Below are positions 49,801 through 58,238 of a stretch of 64,000 nt of DNA, piece by piece; the stretch's first letter is position 1; the number at the start of each line of letters is the position of its first letter. The translations under genes were made by a program, and so were the position numbers. This DNA comes from Deltaproteobacteria bacterium RIFCSPHIGHO2_01_FULL_43_49. GTDB taxonomy: Bacteria > UBA10199 > SPLOWO2-01-44-7. The stretch spans positions 62,001 through 126,000 of the forward strand of contig MGRG01000014.1 of NCBI GenBank assembly GCA_001798075.1, written 5' to 3'. The notes under the pieces are model-generated. The model made no database searches, was not told the DNA's origin, and saw nothing but the letters and a program-made list of their open reading frames with translations.

Positions 49801-52800
49801 GGGAGAGTTGTTCAATTTGTCTATTCTTCAGATGACATGACTCGTTTCACGGATGTTGGGGGTGCCATTTATCAATACAACTATGATACCAATCATCAGT
49901 TGGCGAGCGTCATCGATCCCCGTGGCAATACTTTGGTTACCAACAAGTACGATGATTTTGGACGTGTGATTGAGCAGAAAGATGCCAAAAATAATGTGAC
50001 TGGGCTCGCTTTTGAAACGCCGGAAGCGGGCAAAGTAACCGTTACAGATCCACTGGGTCAAACGACCAAGCAGGTTTATGATAGCCATCTTCGAGTCATT
50101 GAAAATCAGGATCCCTCGGGACGTGCCATTGTCTATGAATACAATCCCCAAAATCTTAGGACCAAAGTCACCGATCGCAATAACCACCCACTGACAGCGG
50201 CCTATGACAGCAAAGGCAATTTGGTCAGCCTTACGGATCCGTCGGGTGTCGTGACACGGTTTGAATATGATTCGGCCACAAATGATCTTGTCAAAGTCCT
50301 TTCACCCAACGGCCATGAAAGGAATTTTGAATATGACGGTGAAGGGAATCGAACGCGCGTTTGGGAGATGATCGGTTCCACGTTGATTGAAACCCTCTAC
50401 ACCTACAACGAGTGGGGCCAGGTCACTAAAATTGTCGATCCTTTAGGCAATGCAACTTCTTTCAGCTATGATGCCACAGGAAATTTAACATCCATCACGG
50501 ACGCAGAGGGGGGAATCGCGCGGTTTACCCATGATGATTTGGGGAGAGTTCTGTCGGTTAGCGACCCCCAAAATAGAAAAACTCAATATACTTACGACGC
50601 GAAAGACCGGTTCACCCAAACTGCAGACCCCAAAGGGCAGACCATCCAGTTGGAGTATGATGCCAATGGGAGTCTCAAGAAATTCACAAACAAAAGTGGA
50701 ATATCAACGGAATTTCAATATAATACAAATGATTTCCTCGAAAGAACTTTAAATTCTTTGGGCCATGAGACAACGGTGGCCTATGATGCGCTGAATCGGC
50801 AAAAAAGCATCACTGACCCCGAAGGAAGAACGGTTCAATTCACCTATGATGCCAATGGAAACGTGGAGACGGTGACGGACCCCTCGGGGAGGGTGACGCG
50901 CTATCAATATGATGTTGAAGGAAACCGGACATCCCTGACCGATACAGCGGGGCAGTCCTGGTCTTATTCTTATGATGCCTTGGGAAGACTTGCTGAGGGA
51001 AAAGATCCGCTTGGAAATGTCACAACCTATCAATACGATCCAAAGCTGGGAACGCCGACTCAGATACAAAATGCCGCCGGGAAAATCACCCAATTCCTTT
51101 ATGATGAGATTGGCCGTCCTACCACGGTTGTAGATACTTTGGGAGGGAGGACTTCCTATTCCTATGACCAGGCCGGTCGTTTAAAAAGTGTCACGAATCC
51201 TGCGGGAAAGACAACCGCTTTCAACTACGACAAAGCGGGAAGATTAAAAGAAGAAAAAAATGCGCTGAATGAAAACACCCAGTATGTTTATTATTCCGAT
51301 GGCCTGCCGCAAAAATTCATCGATGGCAAGGGTCAGGTTGCACAATATACCTATGATGAATTGGCAAGACTCTCCGACATTCAGTTGGCTGATGGAACAA
51401 GCCAATCCTTCACTTATGATGCGAATGGAAATCGTTTGACGCGGGTCGATTCGCTGGGGACTGCCCAATACACCTATGACGTTTTGAATCGTTTGGCAGC
51501 CGTCAAGGATGCGAGGGGTTTCGAAATTGGCTATCAATATGACGCGACCGGCCTGTTAAAGAAATTGACATATCCCGGCGGCAAAGTTGTTGATTATGTC
51601 TATAACCCGTCACGTCAACTCACGACGGTCACCGATTGGCTGGGAAATGTGACGCGATATAACTATGACACAGCCGGCCGCCTTTCCAAAACTGTTTTGC
51701 CCAATCAATTTGAGACGACATACGCCTATGATTTGGACTCCAGACTCATTCAACTGATCAACAAAAAACCGGACGGAACAACGCTATCCCGTTACGATTT
51801 CGCTTTAGGCCCAACTGGAAATAGAACCAAAGTGGTTAAGGAAGAACCGCTTACACCTTGGATAGTCGGCGTCAATGAGACGGCAACATACAATGACGAA
51901 AATGCAATCTTAAATCTTGGGTCTTTGGATTTTGAATACGATGCCAATGGCAACCTGACATTGACCATTGATGGTAGCCAACAGAGTGAGCATCAATGGG
52001 ATGCCTTAGATCGACTCTCTCAAATCACAACTCCAAACGGCGTAACCAATTTTAGTTATGATGGAGATGGAAACCGCGTTGCCGTCGTTGCCGCCGGTCA
52101 GACAAAACAATTCATTGTCGATCCCAATCGTTCTCTCCCCGATGTCATTGCAGAGACAGACGCGGCGGGATCCATTCAAAATTACTATGTCTATGGGTTG
52201 GGGCTGATCGGGCAGGCAAGCGCGGATGGTTCCCAGATTCGTTATCACCATTATGACCCGACCGGTTCGACGATTGCCCTTTCCGATGATTCCGGGTCCA
52301 TCACGGACCAATATGTTTATGACGAGTTTGGTGGGCTCAATCGCAAAACAGGCAACACCGCAAATCCATTTCAGTTTGTGGGCCAGTTTGGAGTGCAAAG
52401 CGATTCCACAGGGCTCTATTATATGCGTGCCCGTTACTATGATCCAAAAGCGGGGCGCTTTGTTTCCAGAGATCCGATTGGGTTTGCAGGGGGGATGAAT
52501 CTTTATGAATATGTTGGAAATAATCCAGTCTCGAATGTTGACCCATCGGGCAACATCATCGAAACTCCGTGGGATGTAGCCAATGTCGGTCTGGGGGCCG
52601 TATCGCTGGGGTATAACATAGCGGAGGGAAGCTGGGGTTGGGCTGCACTCGATGTGTTAGGCTTGATCTATGATGTCACCGCTACAGCCGTACCGTTCTT
52701 GCCCGCAGGGGCAGGCGCCGGTATCAAAGTACTTCGCACCGGAGCAAAAGTCGTTGACGCGGTGGATGTCGGCATGGATGTGGCGCGTGTTGCTGATAAA

Positions 52801-53187
52801 GCCCATGATGCAGCTCGCACAGCCGATATCACGACCAATGCTTTGCAAGAAGGGACAAAAATCCATCGTCAAGTCGGTAACGTCTTGGAAAGTTCCGGCA
52901 GTTTGAGCAGCTCCGCACGAAATGCTTTCTCTGGATCCAATGGAGCCAGAGGTCTTGCTCCCGATCTGACCTGGGGAAACACACCCCGCATTTGGGCTGA
53001 TCTGACCACACCCAATGCCTGGTCTTCTCATGTCATCAAATACGGTGACGAGTTTGGCGAAGGGATACCGCTGATTTATGAAAGGGGCAAAGGGCTCGTG
53101 AACACACCGCGCCTCTATCCGGGGGCGGGGACTGCACTGACGGTAACTCAATCCCTTTCAGGCGGAGTTGAGAGGAGTGATAAATGA
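46870..53187 (+). CDS. RHS/YD-repeat protein with N-terminal PPC, NBR1-type Ig, CARDB-like and TSP3 segments and C-terminal candidate toxin
   Basis: More than 25 YD repeats; RHS core DSTGLYYMRARYYDPKAGRFVSRDPIGFAGGMNLYEYVGNNPVSNVDPSGN followed by a unique approx. 200-aa tail. Confidence 0.93.
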   Translation: MRFSLPRRWWFFLSVVLLVSTFPTKVFADADDVQSGATTFNLNASYAGSISTNDTVDWWKILVSALGDLQVNLDVPCNADFDLELYQGSTFVKGSYGPVCGDETVRVTMNYSGWYYVKVYRYSGAGSYGLSATVIPPPTVDKAAFVSETISDGTDFYPNTSFTKTWTIRNSGTSTWNSNYYLEYVGTNFSGTLSTSQSIRRVGVTVSPGYQYTFSIPMQSPGSTGTGFREDWRLRGPNGVINVDSSPTVWALIDVVSPPNNPPNDCTLVSPSNGESNQPLTTLLDWACTDPDAGDNIVDYYLQLDDNIDFSSPLKNGTIGSATSSWRPSNNGISLANGTTYYWRVYGKDSQGAISQLWTRWSFTTVSPPIDLAPYTPSGWSAPIVASGVTGTNQDGTLYACLPAYLDFAFQNSGNGSTSNTFYNYILIDGSNVYQWVKSGIASNGSATLVDYNVSNISAGWHTVTLSADATGLIQESSDSNNSFSKSFYWNACNSPVAAITNPSNGSATTSSPISVTGTCSDTDGNLASVTLKNETTGGSGATNISGSQATFSTSMGLNPGLNTLSATCLDSFGASSRASVSVDYAICSDGSSRDGIGDPCNHNEDGDGRLDSIDTCPFDPDDSINDPCNHDEDGDGIPDVVDACPFYPNDTIGDACNPNDNGNLVFSGDPVRKTLTEGSVDQTQQFRVTNTGTGPLVYSLSKSVPTPPVTLVKNGGETDAFTKSQHVLNPGATDIFTFLVDATSFQVGNSTIMTDIRLTSNDVSEGSATIPVDVNVEKAPYCPAILSCQVPPASTLGNQTPTVQNVSDPINTATGNYAYHHTDLALVGRGLSLNFSRTYNSQDHYLGPLGFGWTHTFNIFLVESESGDIQIKWGDGHYEGHTKNTDGTFTPPLGLFSTLTKNQDASFDLVTKDKILFRFSAGGQLTKILDRNGNELAFSYDTQKRLKEVSDLTGKKLIFAYLDSDPFKIASVSDHKGRVVQFVYSSDDMTRFTDVGGAIYQYNYDTNHQLASVIDPRGNTLVTNKYDDFGRVIEQKDAKNNVTGLAFETPEAGKVTVTDPLGQTTKQVYDSHLRVIENQDPSGRAIVYEYNPQNLRTKVTDRNNHPLTAAYDSKGNLVSLTDPSGVVTRFEYDSATNDLVKVLSPNGHERNFEYDGEGNRTRVWEMIGSTLIETLYTYNEWGQVTKIVDPLGNATSFSYDATGNLTSITDAEGGIARFTHDDLGRVLSVSDPQNRKTQYTYDAKDRFTQTADPKGQTIQLEYDANGSLKKFTNKSGISTEFQYNTNDFLERTLNSLGHETTVAYDALNRQKSITDPEGRTVQFTYDANGNVETVTDPSGRVTRYQYDVEGNRTSLTDTAGQSWSYSYDALGRLAEGKDPLGNVTTYQYDPKLGTPTQIQNAAGKITQFLYDEIGRPTTVVDTLGGRTSYSYDQAGRLKSVTNPAGKTTAFNYDKAGRLKEEKNALNENTQYVYYSDGLPQKFIDGKGQVAQYTYDELARLSDIQLADGTSQSFTYDANGNRLTRVDSLGTAQYTYDVLNRLAAVKDARGFEIGYQYDATGLLKKLTYPGGKVVDYVYNPSRQLTTVTDWLGNVTRYNYDTAGRLSKTVLPNQFETTYAYDLDSRLIQLINKKPDGTTLSRYDFALGPTGNRTKVVKEEPLTPWIVGVNETATYNDENAILNLGSLDFEYDANGNLTLTIDGSQQSEHQWDALDRLSQITTPNGVTNFSYDGDGNRVAVVAAGQTKQFIVDPNRSLPDVIAETDAAGSIQNYYVYGLGLIGQASADGSQIRYHHYDPTGSTIALSDDSGSITDQYVYDEFGGLNRKTGNTANPFQFVGQFGVQSDSTGLYYMRARYYDPKAGRFVSRDPIGFAGGMNLYEYVGNNPVSNVDPSGNIIETPWDVANVGLGAVSLGYNIAEGSWGWAALDVLGLIYDVTATAVPFLPAGAGAGIKVLRTGAKVVDAVDVGMDVARVADKAHDAARTADITTNALQEGTKIHRQVGNVLESSGSLSSSARNAFSGSNGARGLAPDLTWGNTPRIWADLTTPNAWSSHVIKYGDEFGEGIPLIYERGKGLVNTPRLYPGAGTALTVTQSLSGGVERSDK

Positions 53188-53645
53188 GCTATCACGTCAC
53201 AATTCTTCGCACCCAAGGTGGGGACTTAAAACCGATCTTGTCGGCTGAGATTAAAGCGACAGTTGTTTCAATACCTCGCCTTGGGATCAGAGAGACGCTC
53301 AATGGATGTCTGGAAATATCACTTCTGGAAAATGGTCACCAAAAAGCTTTGCTGATCTGGAAGAATGGCGAGATTTGGACGAAAAATCCTGACCGTGAAA
53401 CCCTTCAGGTCATGCTTGATTTGGCTGAAAGGTTAAAGGCGAGGGTTCGAGGCGATGAACTGGAGACATATCGCACTCCTGAAGAAATTTATAAACATCC
53501 CGATGATCGTGTCCTGATCGAAGCTTCACGGAAAAATGTGAAGCAACTCATTCGCAAGCCAAAATACAAAATGTGGCTTTTGAATGGCGCGATACTGGGA
53601 GGATTTATTCTTCTTGGATTGCTGGCAAGTTATCTTTCGAGGTGA
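53184..53645 (+). CDS. Candidate immunity protein, C-terminal TM helix
   Basis: ATGA overlap with the RHS stop; 153 aa; C-term WLLNGAILGGFILLGLLASYLS. Confidence 0.65.
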   Translation: MSYHVTILRTQGGDLKPILSAEIKATVVSIPRLGIRETLNGCLEISLLENGHQKALLIWKNGEIWTKNPDRETLQVMLDLAERLKARVRGDELETYRTPEEIYKHPDDRVLIEASRKNVKQLIRKPKYKMWLLNGAILGGFILLGLLASYLSR

Positions 53646-53653
53646 ATGAAAGT

Positions 53654-55732
53654 ATGATGCAATACGGTATTCGAAATTTGGCAATTGTATTTTGGATTTT
53701 GGTGAGTCTACTTTTGTCAACACACAGTTATGCTGGAACATTGACCTACACCTACGATGAGTTGGGTCGGTTGACCAAGGCGACCTATGATAATGGCATC
53801 GCCGTTACTTATTCTTACGATGCCATGGGGAACCGGACGAACAAGGTGATCACGATTCCACCGGGGCTCGATACCGATGGGGATGGCGTCCAGGACAACG
53901 AGGATGCCTGTCCCTTTGATGTCAATGATCCGGTCCGCGATCCCTGCAATCACGATGAAGACAAAGATGGGATCATGGATGTTCACGATGTTTGTCCCCT
54001 AGATGCTAATCACGATTCCGTTGGTGATCCATGCAATCACAACGACTGCGCCGATGGTTCGGCGCACGATGGTGTTGGCGATCCTTGTGTTCATAATGAT
54101 TGCGCCGATGGTTCCCTTGAAGATTCTGTTGGTAATGTCTGTAACCACAATGACTGCATCGATGGTACGCTTCAGGATAATGTGGGGGATAGTTGCAATC
54201 ACTTCGATTGTTCGGATGGATCGCTTCAGGATAATATCAACGATCCCTGTGTTCACAATGATTGTTCGGATGGATCTTTAGAAGATCTTGTTGGAGCTGC
54301 TTGTGATCATAATGATTGTGCCGATGGTTCTGCACAGGATGGAATTGGAGATGTTTGCAATCATCTCGATTGTGCGGATGGCTCCCTGCAAGATATTATT
54401 GGTGATCCTTGCATCCACAACGATTGCGCGGATGGTTCTCTGGAAGATGGCATTGGCGATTCTTGCAATCATCTGGATTGTGCAGACGGTTCTCTCCAAG
54501 ATGGCATTGGCGATTCTTGCAATCATCTGGATTGTGCAGACGGTTCTCTCCAGGATTCAGTCGGCGATGCCTGCAAACACAATGACTGTTCGGATGGATC
54601 GCTTCAAGATTCTGTCGGCAAGGCCTGTATTCATAATGACTGTGAAGACGGTTCTTTTTGGGACTCCGTGGGTGATGCGTGTAACCACGATGAGGATGGT
54701 GATGGTGTCCTGGATCGTTTCGATGCCTGTCCTTTAGATCCCAATGATGCCACAGGAGATCCTTGCAACCATGACGAAGATGGCGATGGCATTTCGGACG
54801 GTGCGGATGCCTGCCCTTTCATTCCCAACGATTTGATCGGCAATCCCTGCGATCCGAATGACTGCATTGATTTGTCGCCCAAAGATTCCATTGGCGATGC
54901 CTGCATTCACGACGACTGCCCCGATTTTTCATTTGGAGATTTAACCGGAGATCCTTGCAATCATCAGGATTGTCCCGATCGGTCGCCTCAAGATGCCTTG
55001 GGTGATCCTTGTGCTCACAACGACTGCCCGGATGGCTCCACTTCAGACACGATCGGAGAGGCTTGTGTTCATAACGATTGTTCCGATGGGACACTCGAAG
55101 ATTCCATTGGGGATCCTTGTGTTCACAATGATTGTCCTGATCAAACACCGGAAGACGAAATCGGAGAGCCTTGTCAACATGAAGACTGTGCCGACAAAAC
55201 ACTCAAAGACAATCTGGGCGATGCGTGTATCCATAATGATTGCGGGGATGGTTCGCTTGAAGATGGTGTAGGAGACTTCTGTGATCATCAAGATTGCCTA
55301 GACAAATCCAAGCAGGATTTGATTGGAGACTCTTGCATCCACAACGATTGTCCCGATTGGTCTGGTGAAGATTCAGAAGGCGCGCCTTGTAACCATCTTG
55401 ATTGTCCCGATGGGTCTTTGCAAGACAATGTAGAAGATCCCTGCAATCATGAGGACGGACAGGTTCAAGAGCCAAGTCAGTCAGAGGAGCCCACTGCGCC
55501 ACCGGCAGAAGAAAAAAAGGAAGAGCAGAAGGACGAAAATAAAGCGGAAGAAACTGTTTCCTCCGATTCCAATGTGAGTCCCGAAAACCTGACTTTTGCA
55601 GGGGGTGGCGGCGGTGGATGTGCCGCCTCCATAAATCCTGTGTCCTCCAAGATGGAAAGTGGGAAGTGGTTTGCCTTTGCGTGGCTTTTGCTCTTTGTGA
55701 TACGGTTTAAAAAGAAGGGGATCGGCACTTGA
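53654..55732 (+). CDS. Secreted protein: two RHS-like repeats, TSP3 units, many 18-aa CxHxDCxD repeats, C-terminal sorting-like tail
   Basis: Signal peptide; TYTYDELGRLTKATYDNG; GDPCNHNDCADGSLQDSV-type tandem units; GGGGGGCAAS..TM..FKKK. Confidence 0.85.
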   Translation: MMQYGIRNLAIVFWILVSLLLSTHSYAGTLTYTYDELGRLTKATYDNGIAVTYSYDAMGNRTNKVITIPPGLDTDGDGVQDNEDACPFDVNDPVRDPCNHDEDKDGIMDVHDVCPLDANHDSVGDPCNHNDCADGSAHDGVGDPCVHNDCADGSLEDSVGNVCNHNDCIDGTLQDNVGDSCNHFDCSDGSLQDNINDPCVHNDCSDGSLEDLVGAACDHNDCADGSAQDGIGDVCNHLDCADGSLQDIIGDPCIHNDCADGSLEDGIGDSCNHLDCADGSLQDGIGDSCNHLDCADGSLQDSVGDACKHNDCSDGSLQDSVGKACIHNDCEDGSFWDSVGDACNHDEDGDGVLDRFDACPLDPNDATGDPCNHDEDGDGISDGADACPFIPNDLIGNPCDPNDCIDLSPKDSIGDACIHDDCPDFSFGDLTGDPCNHQDCPDRSPQDALGDPCAHNDCPDGSTSDTIGEACVHNDCSDGTLEDSIGDPCVHNDCPDQTPEDEIGEPCQHEDCADKTLKDNLGDACIHNDCGDGSLEDGVGDFCDHQDCLDKSKQDLIGDSCIHNDCPDWSGEDSEGAPCNHLDCPDGSLQDNVEDPCNHEDGQVQEPSQSEEPTAPPAEEKKEEQKDENKAEETVSSDSNVSPENLTFAGGGGGGCAASINPVSSKMESGKWFAFAWLLLFVIRFKKKGIGT
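54446..54552 (+). repeat. Near-perfect 54-bp tandem duplication inside the CxHxDCxD array
   Basis: gatggcattggcgattcttgcaatcatctggattgtgcagacggttctctcca repeated at 54446 and 54500. Confidence 0.9.
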
Positions 55733-56640
55733 GAGCTCTTTTTTTACTGATTTCCCTTTTTTGTTCCCAAGGGGCCTATGCGTCAGACACAGGTCTTTCC
55801 GGTTTCAATATCCAACATTTTCATCTTGCCGGTGATGGGTCCGGCGTTTTCTCAATAGAGGGGTCTCAACTTTTAAAACATCACCATAATTTTTTACGTC
55901 TCCATTCCGATGTGAGTGGGAGTCTGATCACGTCGGGCAATCCGGCGACTAATCGTTTAGTCGATTTGATCGACACTCTTTGGAGCTCGGAAATTTCTTT
56001 TAGTTTGGGATTATTTGATATAGCCAATGTGGGTCTTCAGGTCCCTTTTTATTTTTATGTCGGGGGCAACAACGAAAGCCAAAGGAATTTTCAAACGACA
56101 AGTCTAGGCGATGTCGGTTTTGATGGAAAAATCCGGCTTCTGGAAGAATCTTCCAAAACACCGGGGGTGGCTTTTAAGGCAAGGCTCACCGCGCCGACAG
56201 GGGAGAACTCAAAATTCACAGGGGAAGGAAGTCCCACTTTTTCTCTCAAGGTGATTTTAGACAGGCATTGGGATGACCTCTATGTTGCCACCAATCTGGG
56301 TTATCAATTCATTGACCGTCATTTCATTCAAAGCGGTCGAACGGGGGCTTTCTGGAATGTGAAAAATGATGATCGTCTCCTTTTTGGGATGGGGACCAGT
56401 TACAAACTGCCATGGCAAAATAAATCCTGGAGTGTTTTGGGGCAGCTCATTGGAGAAACGGTCATCAGTCATGGAAGTGAAGTGACAACACCGATTGAGT
56501 TTCACCTTGGATGCTCAAAAAAATTCGATCACGGTCTGAATCTGGAAGCAGGGGCGGGTCGAGGGTTGACAAACGCGATTGGTTCTCCTGCCTATCGCGT
56601 TTTTTTGGGATTGAGTTACGATTTCTCCACGCTTCAGTAG
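55729..56640 (+). CDS. Putative outer-membrane beta-barrel protein
   Basis: Signal peptide MRALFLLISLFCSQGAYA; alternating amphipathic strands; ATGA-type overlap with the preceding gene. Confidence 0.7.
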   Translation: MRALFLLISLFCSQGAYASDTGLSGFNIQHFHLAGDGSGVFSIEGSQLLKHHHNFLRLHSDVSGSLITSGNPATNRLVDLIDTLWSSEISFSLGLFDIANVGLQVPFYFYVGGNNESQRNFQTTSLGDVGFDGKIRLLEESSKTPGVAFKARLTAPTGENSKFTGEGSPTFSLKVILDRHWDDLYVATNLGYQFIDRHFIQSGRTGAFWNVKNDDRLLFGMGTSYKLPWQNKSWSVLGQLIGETVISHGSEVTTPIEFHLGCSKKFDHGLNLEAGAGRGLTNAIGSPAYRVFLGLSYDFSTLQ

Positions 56641-56688
56641 CTTCTTAGTCGTTGACTTCGCTAAAAAAAACTTTATTATCTGAACCTA

Positions 56689-58050
56689 ATGAAGCTAGTC
56701 CGTTGCCTTCCTCCTTTCATTTTTCTTTCGTTTTTGACTTTTGGTTTTTTATTTTTGATTTCGCCCGTCGAAGCCCGTTATCCAAGTAACAGTGCCCTTT
56801 ATGTAAGGCCTTCTCTAGACGGAGGTCGTTTTCTTGTCACCGAACAGTCTCAGGGGCTCTATCAATGGGGCTATAATATCGGTTTAAACGCTAATTATGG
56901 GTATCAACCTGCCGAGGTAGTTCCTTCCAGTGGTACGTCTACCAGAATTGCGGGCGTTATTGACGATCTGTTCGTCAGTCACCTCACGGGGGCTTTGGGA
57001 GTGCTGGATTGGCTCAACGTCGGTATCGACGTCCCGGTTGTTTTATATGAAAGTTTTTTCAACTTCATTAATCCAGATGCTTCACAATGTAATTTGACAA
57101 CCCCGTGTCCCAAACAAAAGAAGAGTTTCAAAATAGGCGACATTCTATTTGCCACTAAGGTGAGAATCCTAGATTCGGATCGTCTCCCCGTTGGTTTGAG
57201 CGTGCAGCCTTTTGTGATGTTTCCTACCGGGAGTGGCTACTATACAACCGGTTATGGACAAACTTCTGGTGGTGCGAAAATTATTTTTGATGCGAATATC
57301 AAAGATCGTGTTTATTTGGGTTTAAACGTCGGCTATCAGATTTTGAAAGAGAGACGCTACGCTCCAGATACTGCCAATGCAAAAGTGAATGATAAATTGT
57401 TATTTGCTGCGGGGGCCCAAGTTCCTTTTGGGAAAAATTTTGCTGCGATGGCTGATATTTTTGGTGAAACTCTCGTTGAGAGTCCTTTCAAACATAAAGT
57501 CCAGACACCTATGGAGTTTATGGGGGGAGTTCGTTATTCTCCAGGCCATATCAAACGGTGGAGTTTCACGGCCGCTGGTGGTTCTGGTTTCACAAAGGGT
57601 TATGGTTCGCCGGCTTGGCGCGGGATGGTGCAGGTTAATTATCGAAAAAGTAAAGTGGTGGGTCTAGAAGACGAAACGCCTGTTTCTGTGGAGGCCCCAT
57701 TCGAAGAAAAAATTATCATCACACAAAAAATCCATTTCGAATTTAACAGATGGAATATCAGGCCCATCTCATTTCCCATTTTGGATGATGTGGTTGAGGT
57801 GTTGAAACGCAATCCTCAAATCAAGAAAGTTCGTATTGAGGGACACACCGATTGGATCGGTTCGGATGCTTATAACATCAGACTTTCTGATCGCCGCGCA
57901 GAGTCGGTTAGAACCTATCTCATTCAAAAGGGTGTTGAATCCGATCGCTTAATTTCAGAAGGTTTTGGCGAGTCGCGCCCTGTGGCTGATAATAATACCA
58001 CAGAGGGAAGAGCCAAAAACCGCCGCACGGAATTCACTGTCGTAGAGTAA
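56689..58050 (+). CDS. OmpA family outer-membrane protein (N-terminal barrel-like plus OmpA C domain)
   Basis: IHFEFNRWNIRPISFPILDDVVEVLKRNPQIKKVRIEGHTDWIGSDAYNIRLSDRRAESVRTYLIQKGV. Confidence 0.93.
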   Translation: MKLVRCLPPFIFLSFLTFGFLFLISPVEARYPSNSALYVRPSLDGGRFLVTEQSQGLYQWGYNIGLNANYGYQPAEVVPSSGTSTRIAGVIDDLFVSHLTGALGVLDWLNVGIDVPVVLYESFFNFINPDASQCNLTTPCPKQKKSFKIGDILFATKVRILDSDRLPVGLSVQPFVMFPTGSGYYTTGYGQTSGGAKIIFDANIKDRVYLGLNVGYQILKERRYAPDTANAKVNDKLLFAAGAQVPFGKNFAAMADIFGETLVESPFKHKVQTPMEFMGGVRYSPGHIKRWSFTAAGGSGFTKGYGSPAWRGMVQVNYRKSKVVGLEDETPVSVEAPFEEKIIITQKIHFEFNRWNIRPISFPILDDVVEVLKRNPQIKKVRIEGHTDWIGSDAYNIRLSDRRAESVRTYLIQKGVESDRLISEGFGESRPVADNNTTEGRAKNRRTEFTVVE

Positions 58051-58199
58051 CTACAAATCCTAAATCCTAATATCTAAATCCTAAACAAATTCTAAATTCT
58101 AATGACCAAAACCAAGATATTTAGAATTTAGGATTTCGGATTTAGAATTTGTAGTTGATGGAATTTGTTTAGGATTTAGGATTTAGTGCTTAGGATTTT
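58051..58199. repeat. AT-rich 7-bp-period repeat region (intergenic fold-back)
   Basis: caaatcctaaatcctaatatctaaatcctaaacaaattctaaattctaatgacc ... ggaatttgtttaggatttaggatttagtgcttagg. Confidence 0.85.
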
Positions 58200-58238
58200 T
58201 CTTGCAGAAGAAAGTCTACACCTATATAGCCCTTTCCA

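Noticed and set aside
53654-53870. Separate orphan RHS toxin tail for the gene at 53654
   Set aside because: It has a signal peptide and only two YD repeats followed by TSP3/18-aa repeats, so it is a secreted repeat protein, not a displaced RHS tip.
53873-55470. Regular tandem repeats that could look like a CRISPR array
   Set aside because: Period is 54 bp, continuous and in-frame coding (18-aa units) without unique spacers; no cas genes recognised.
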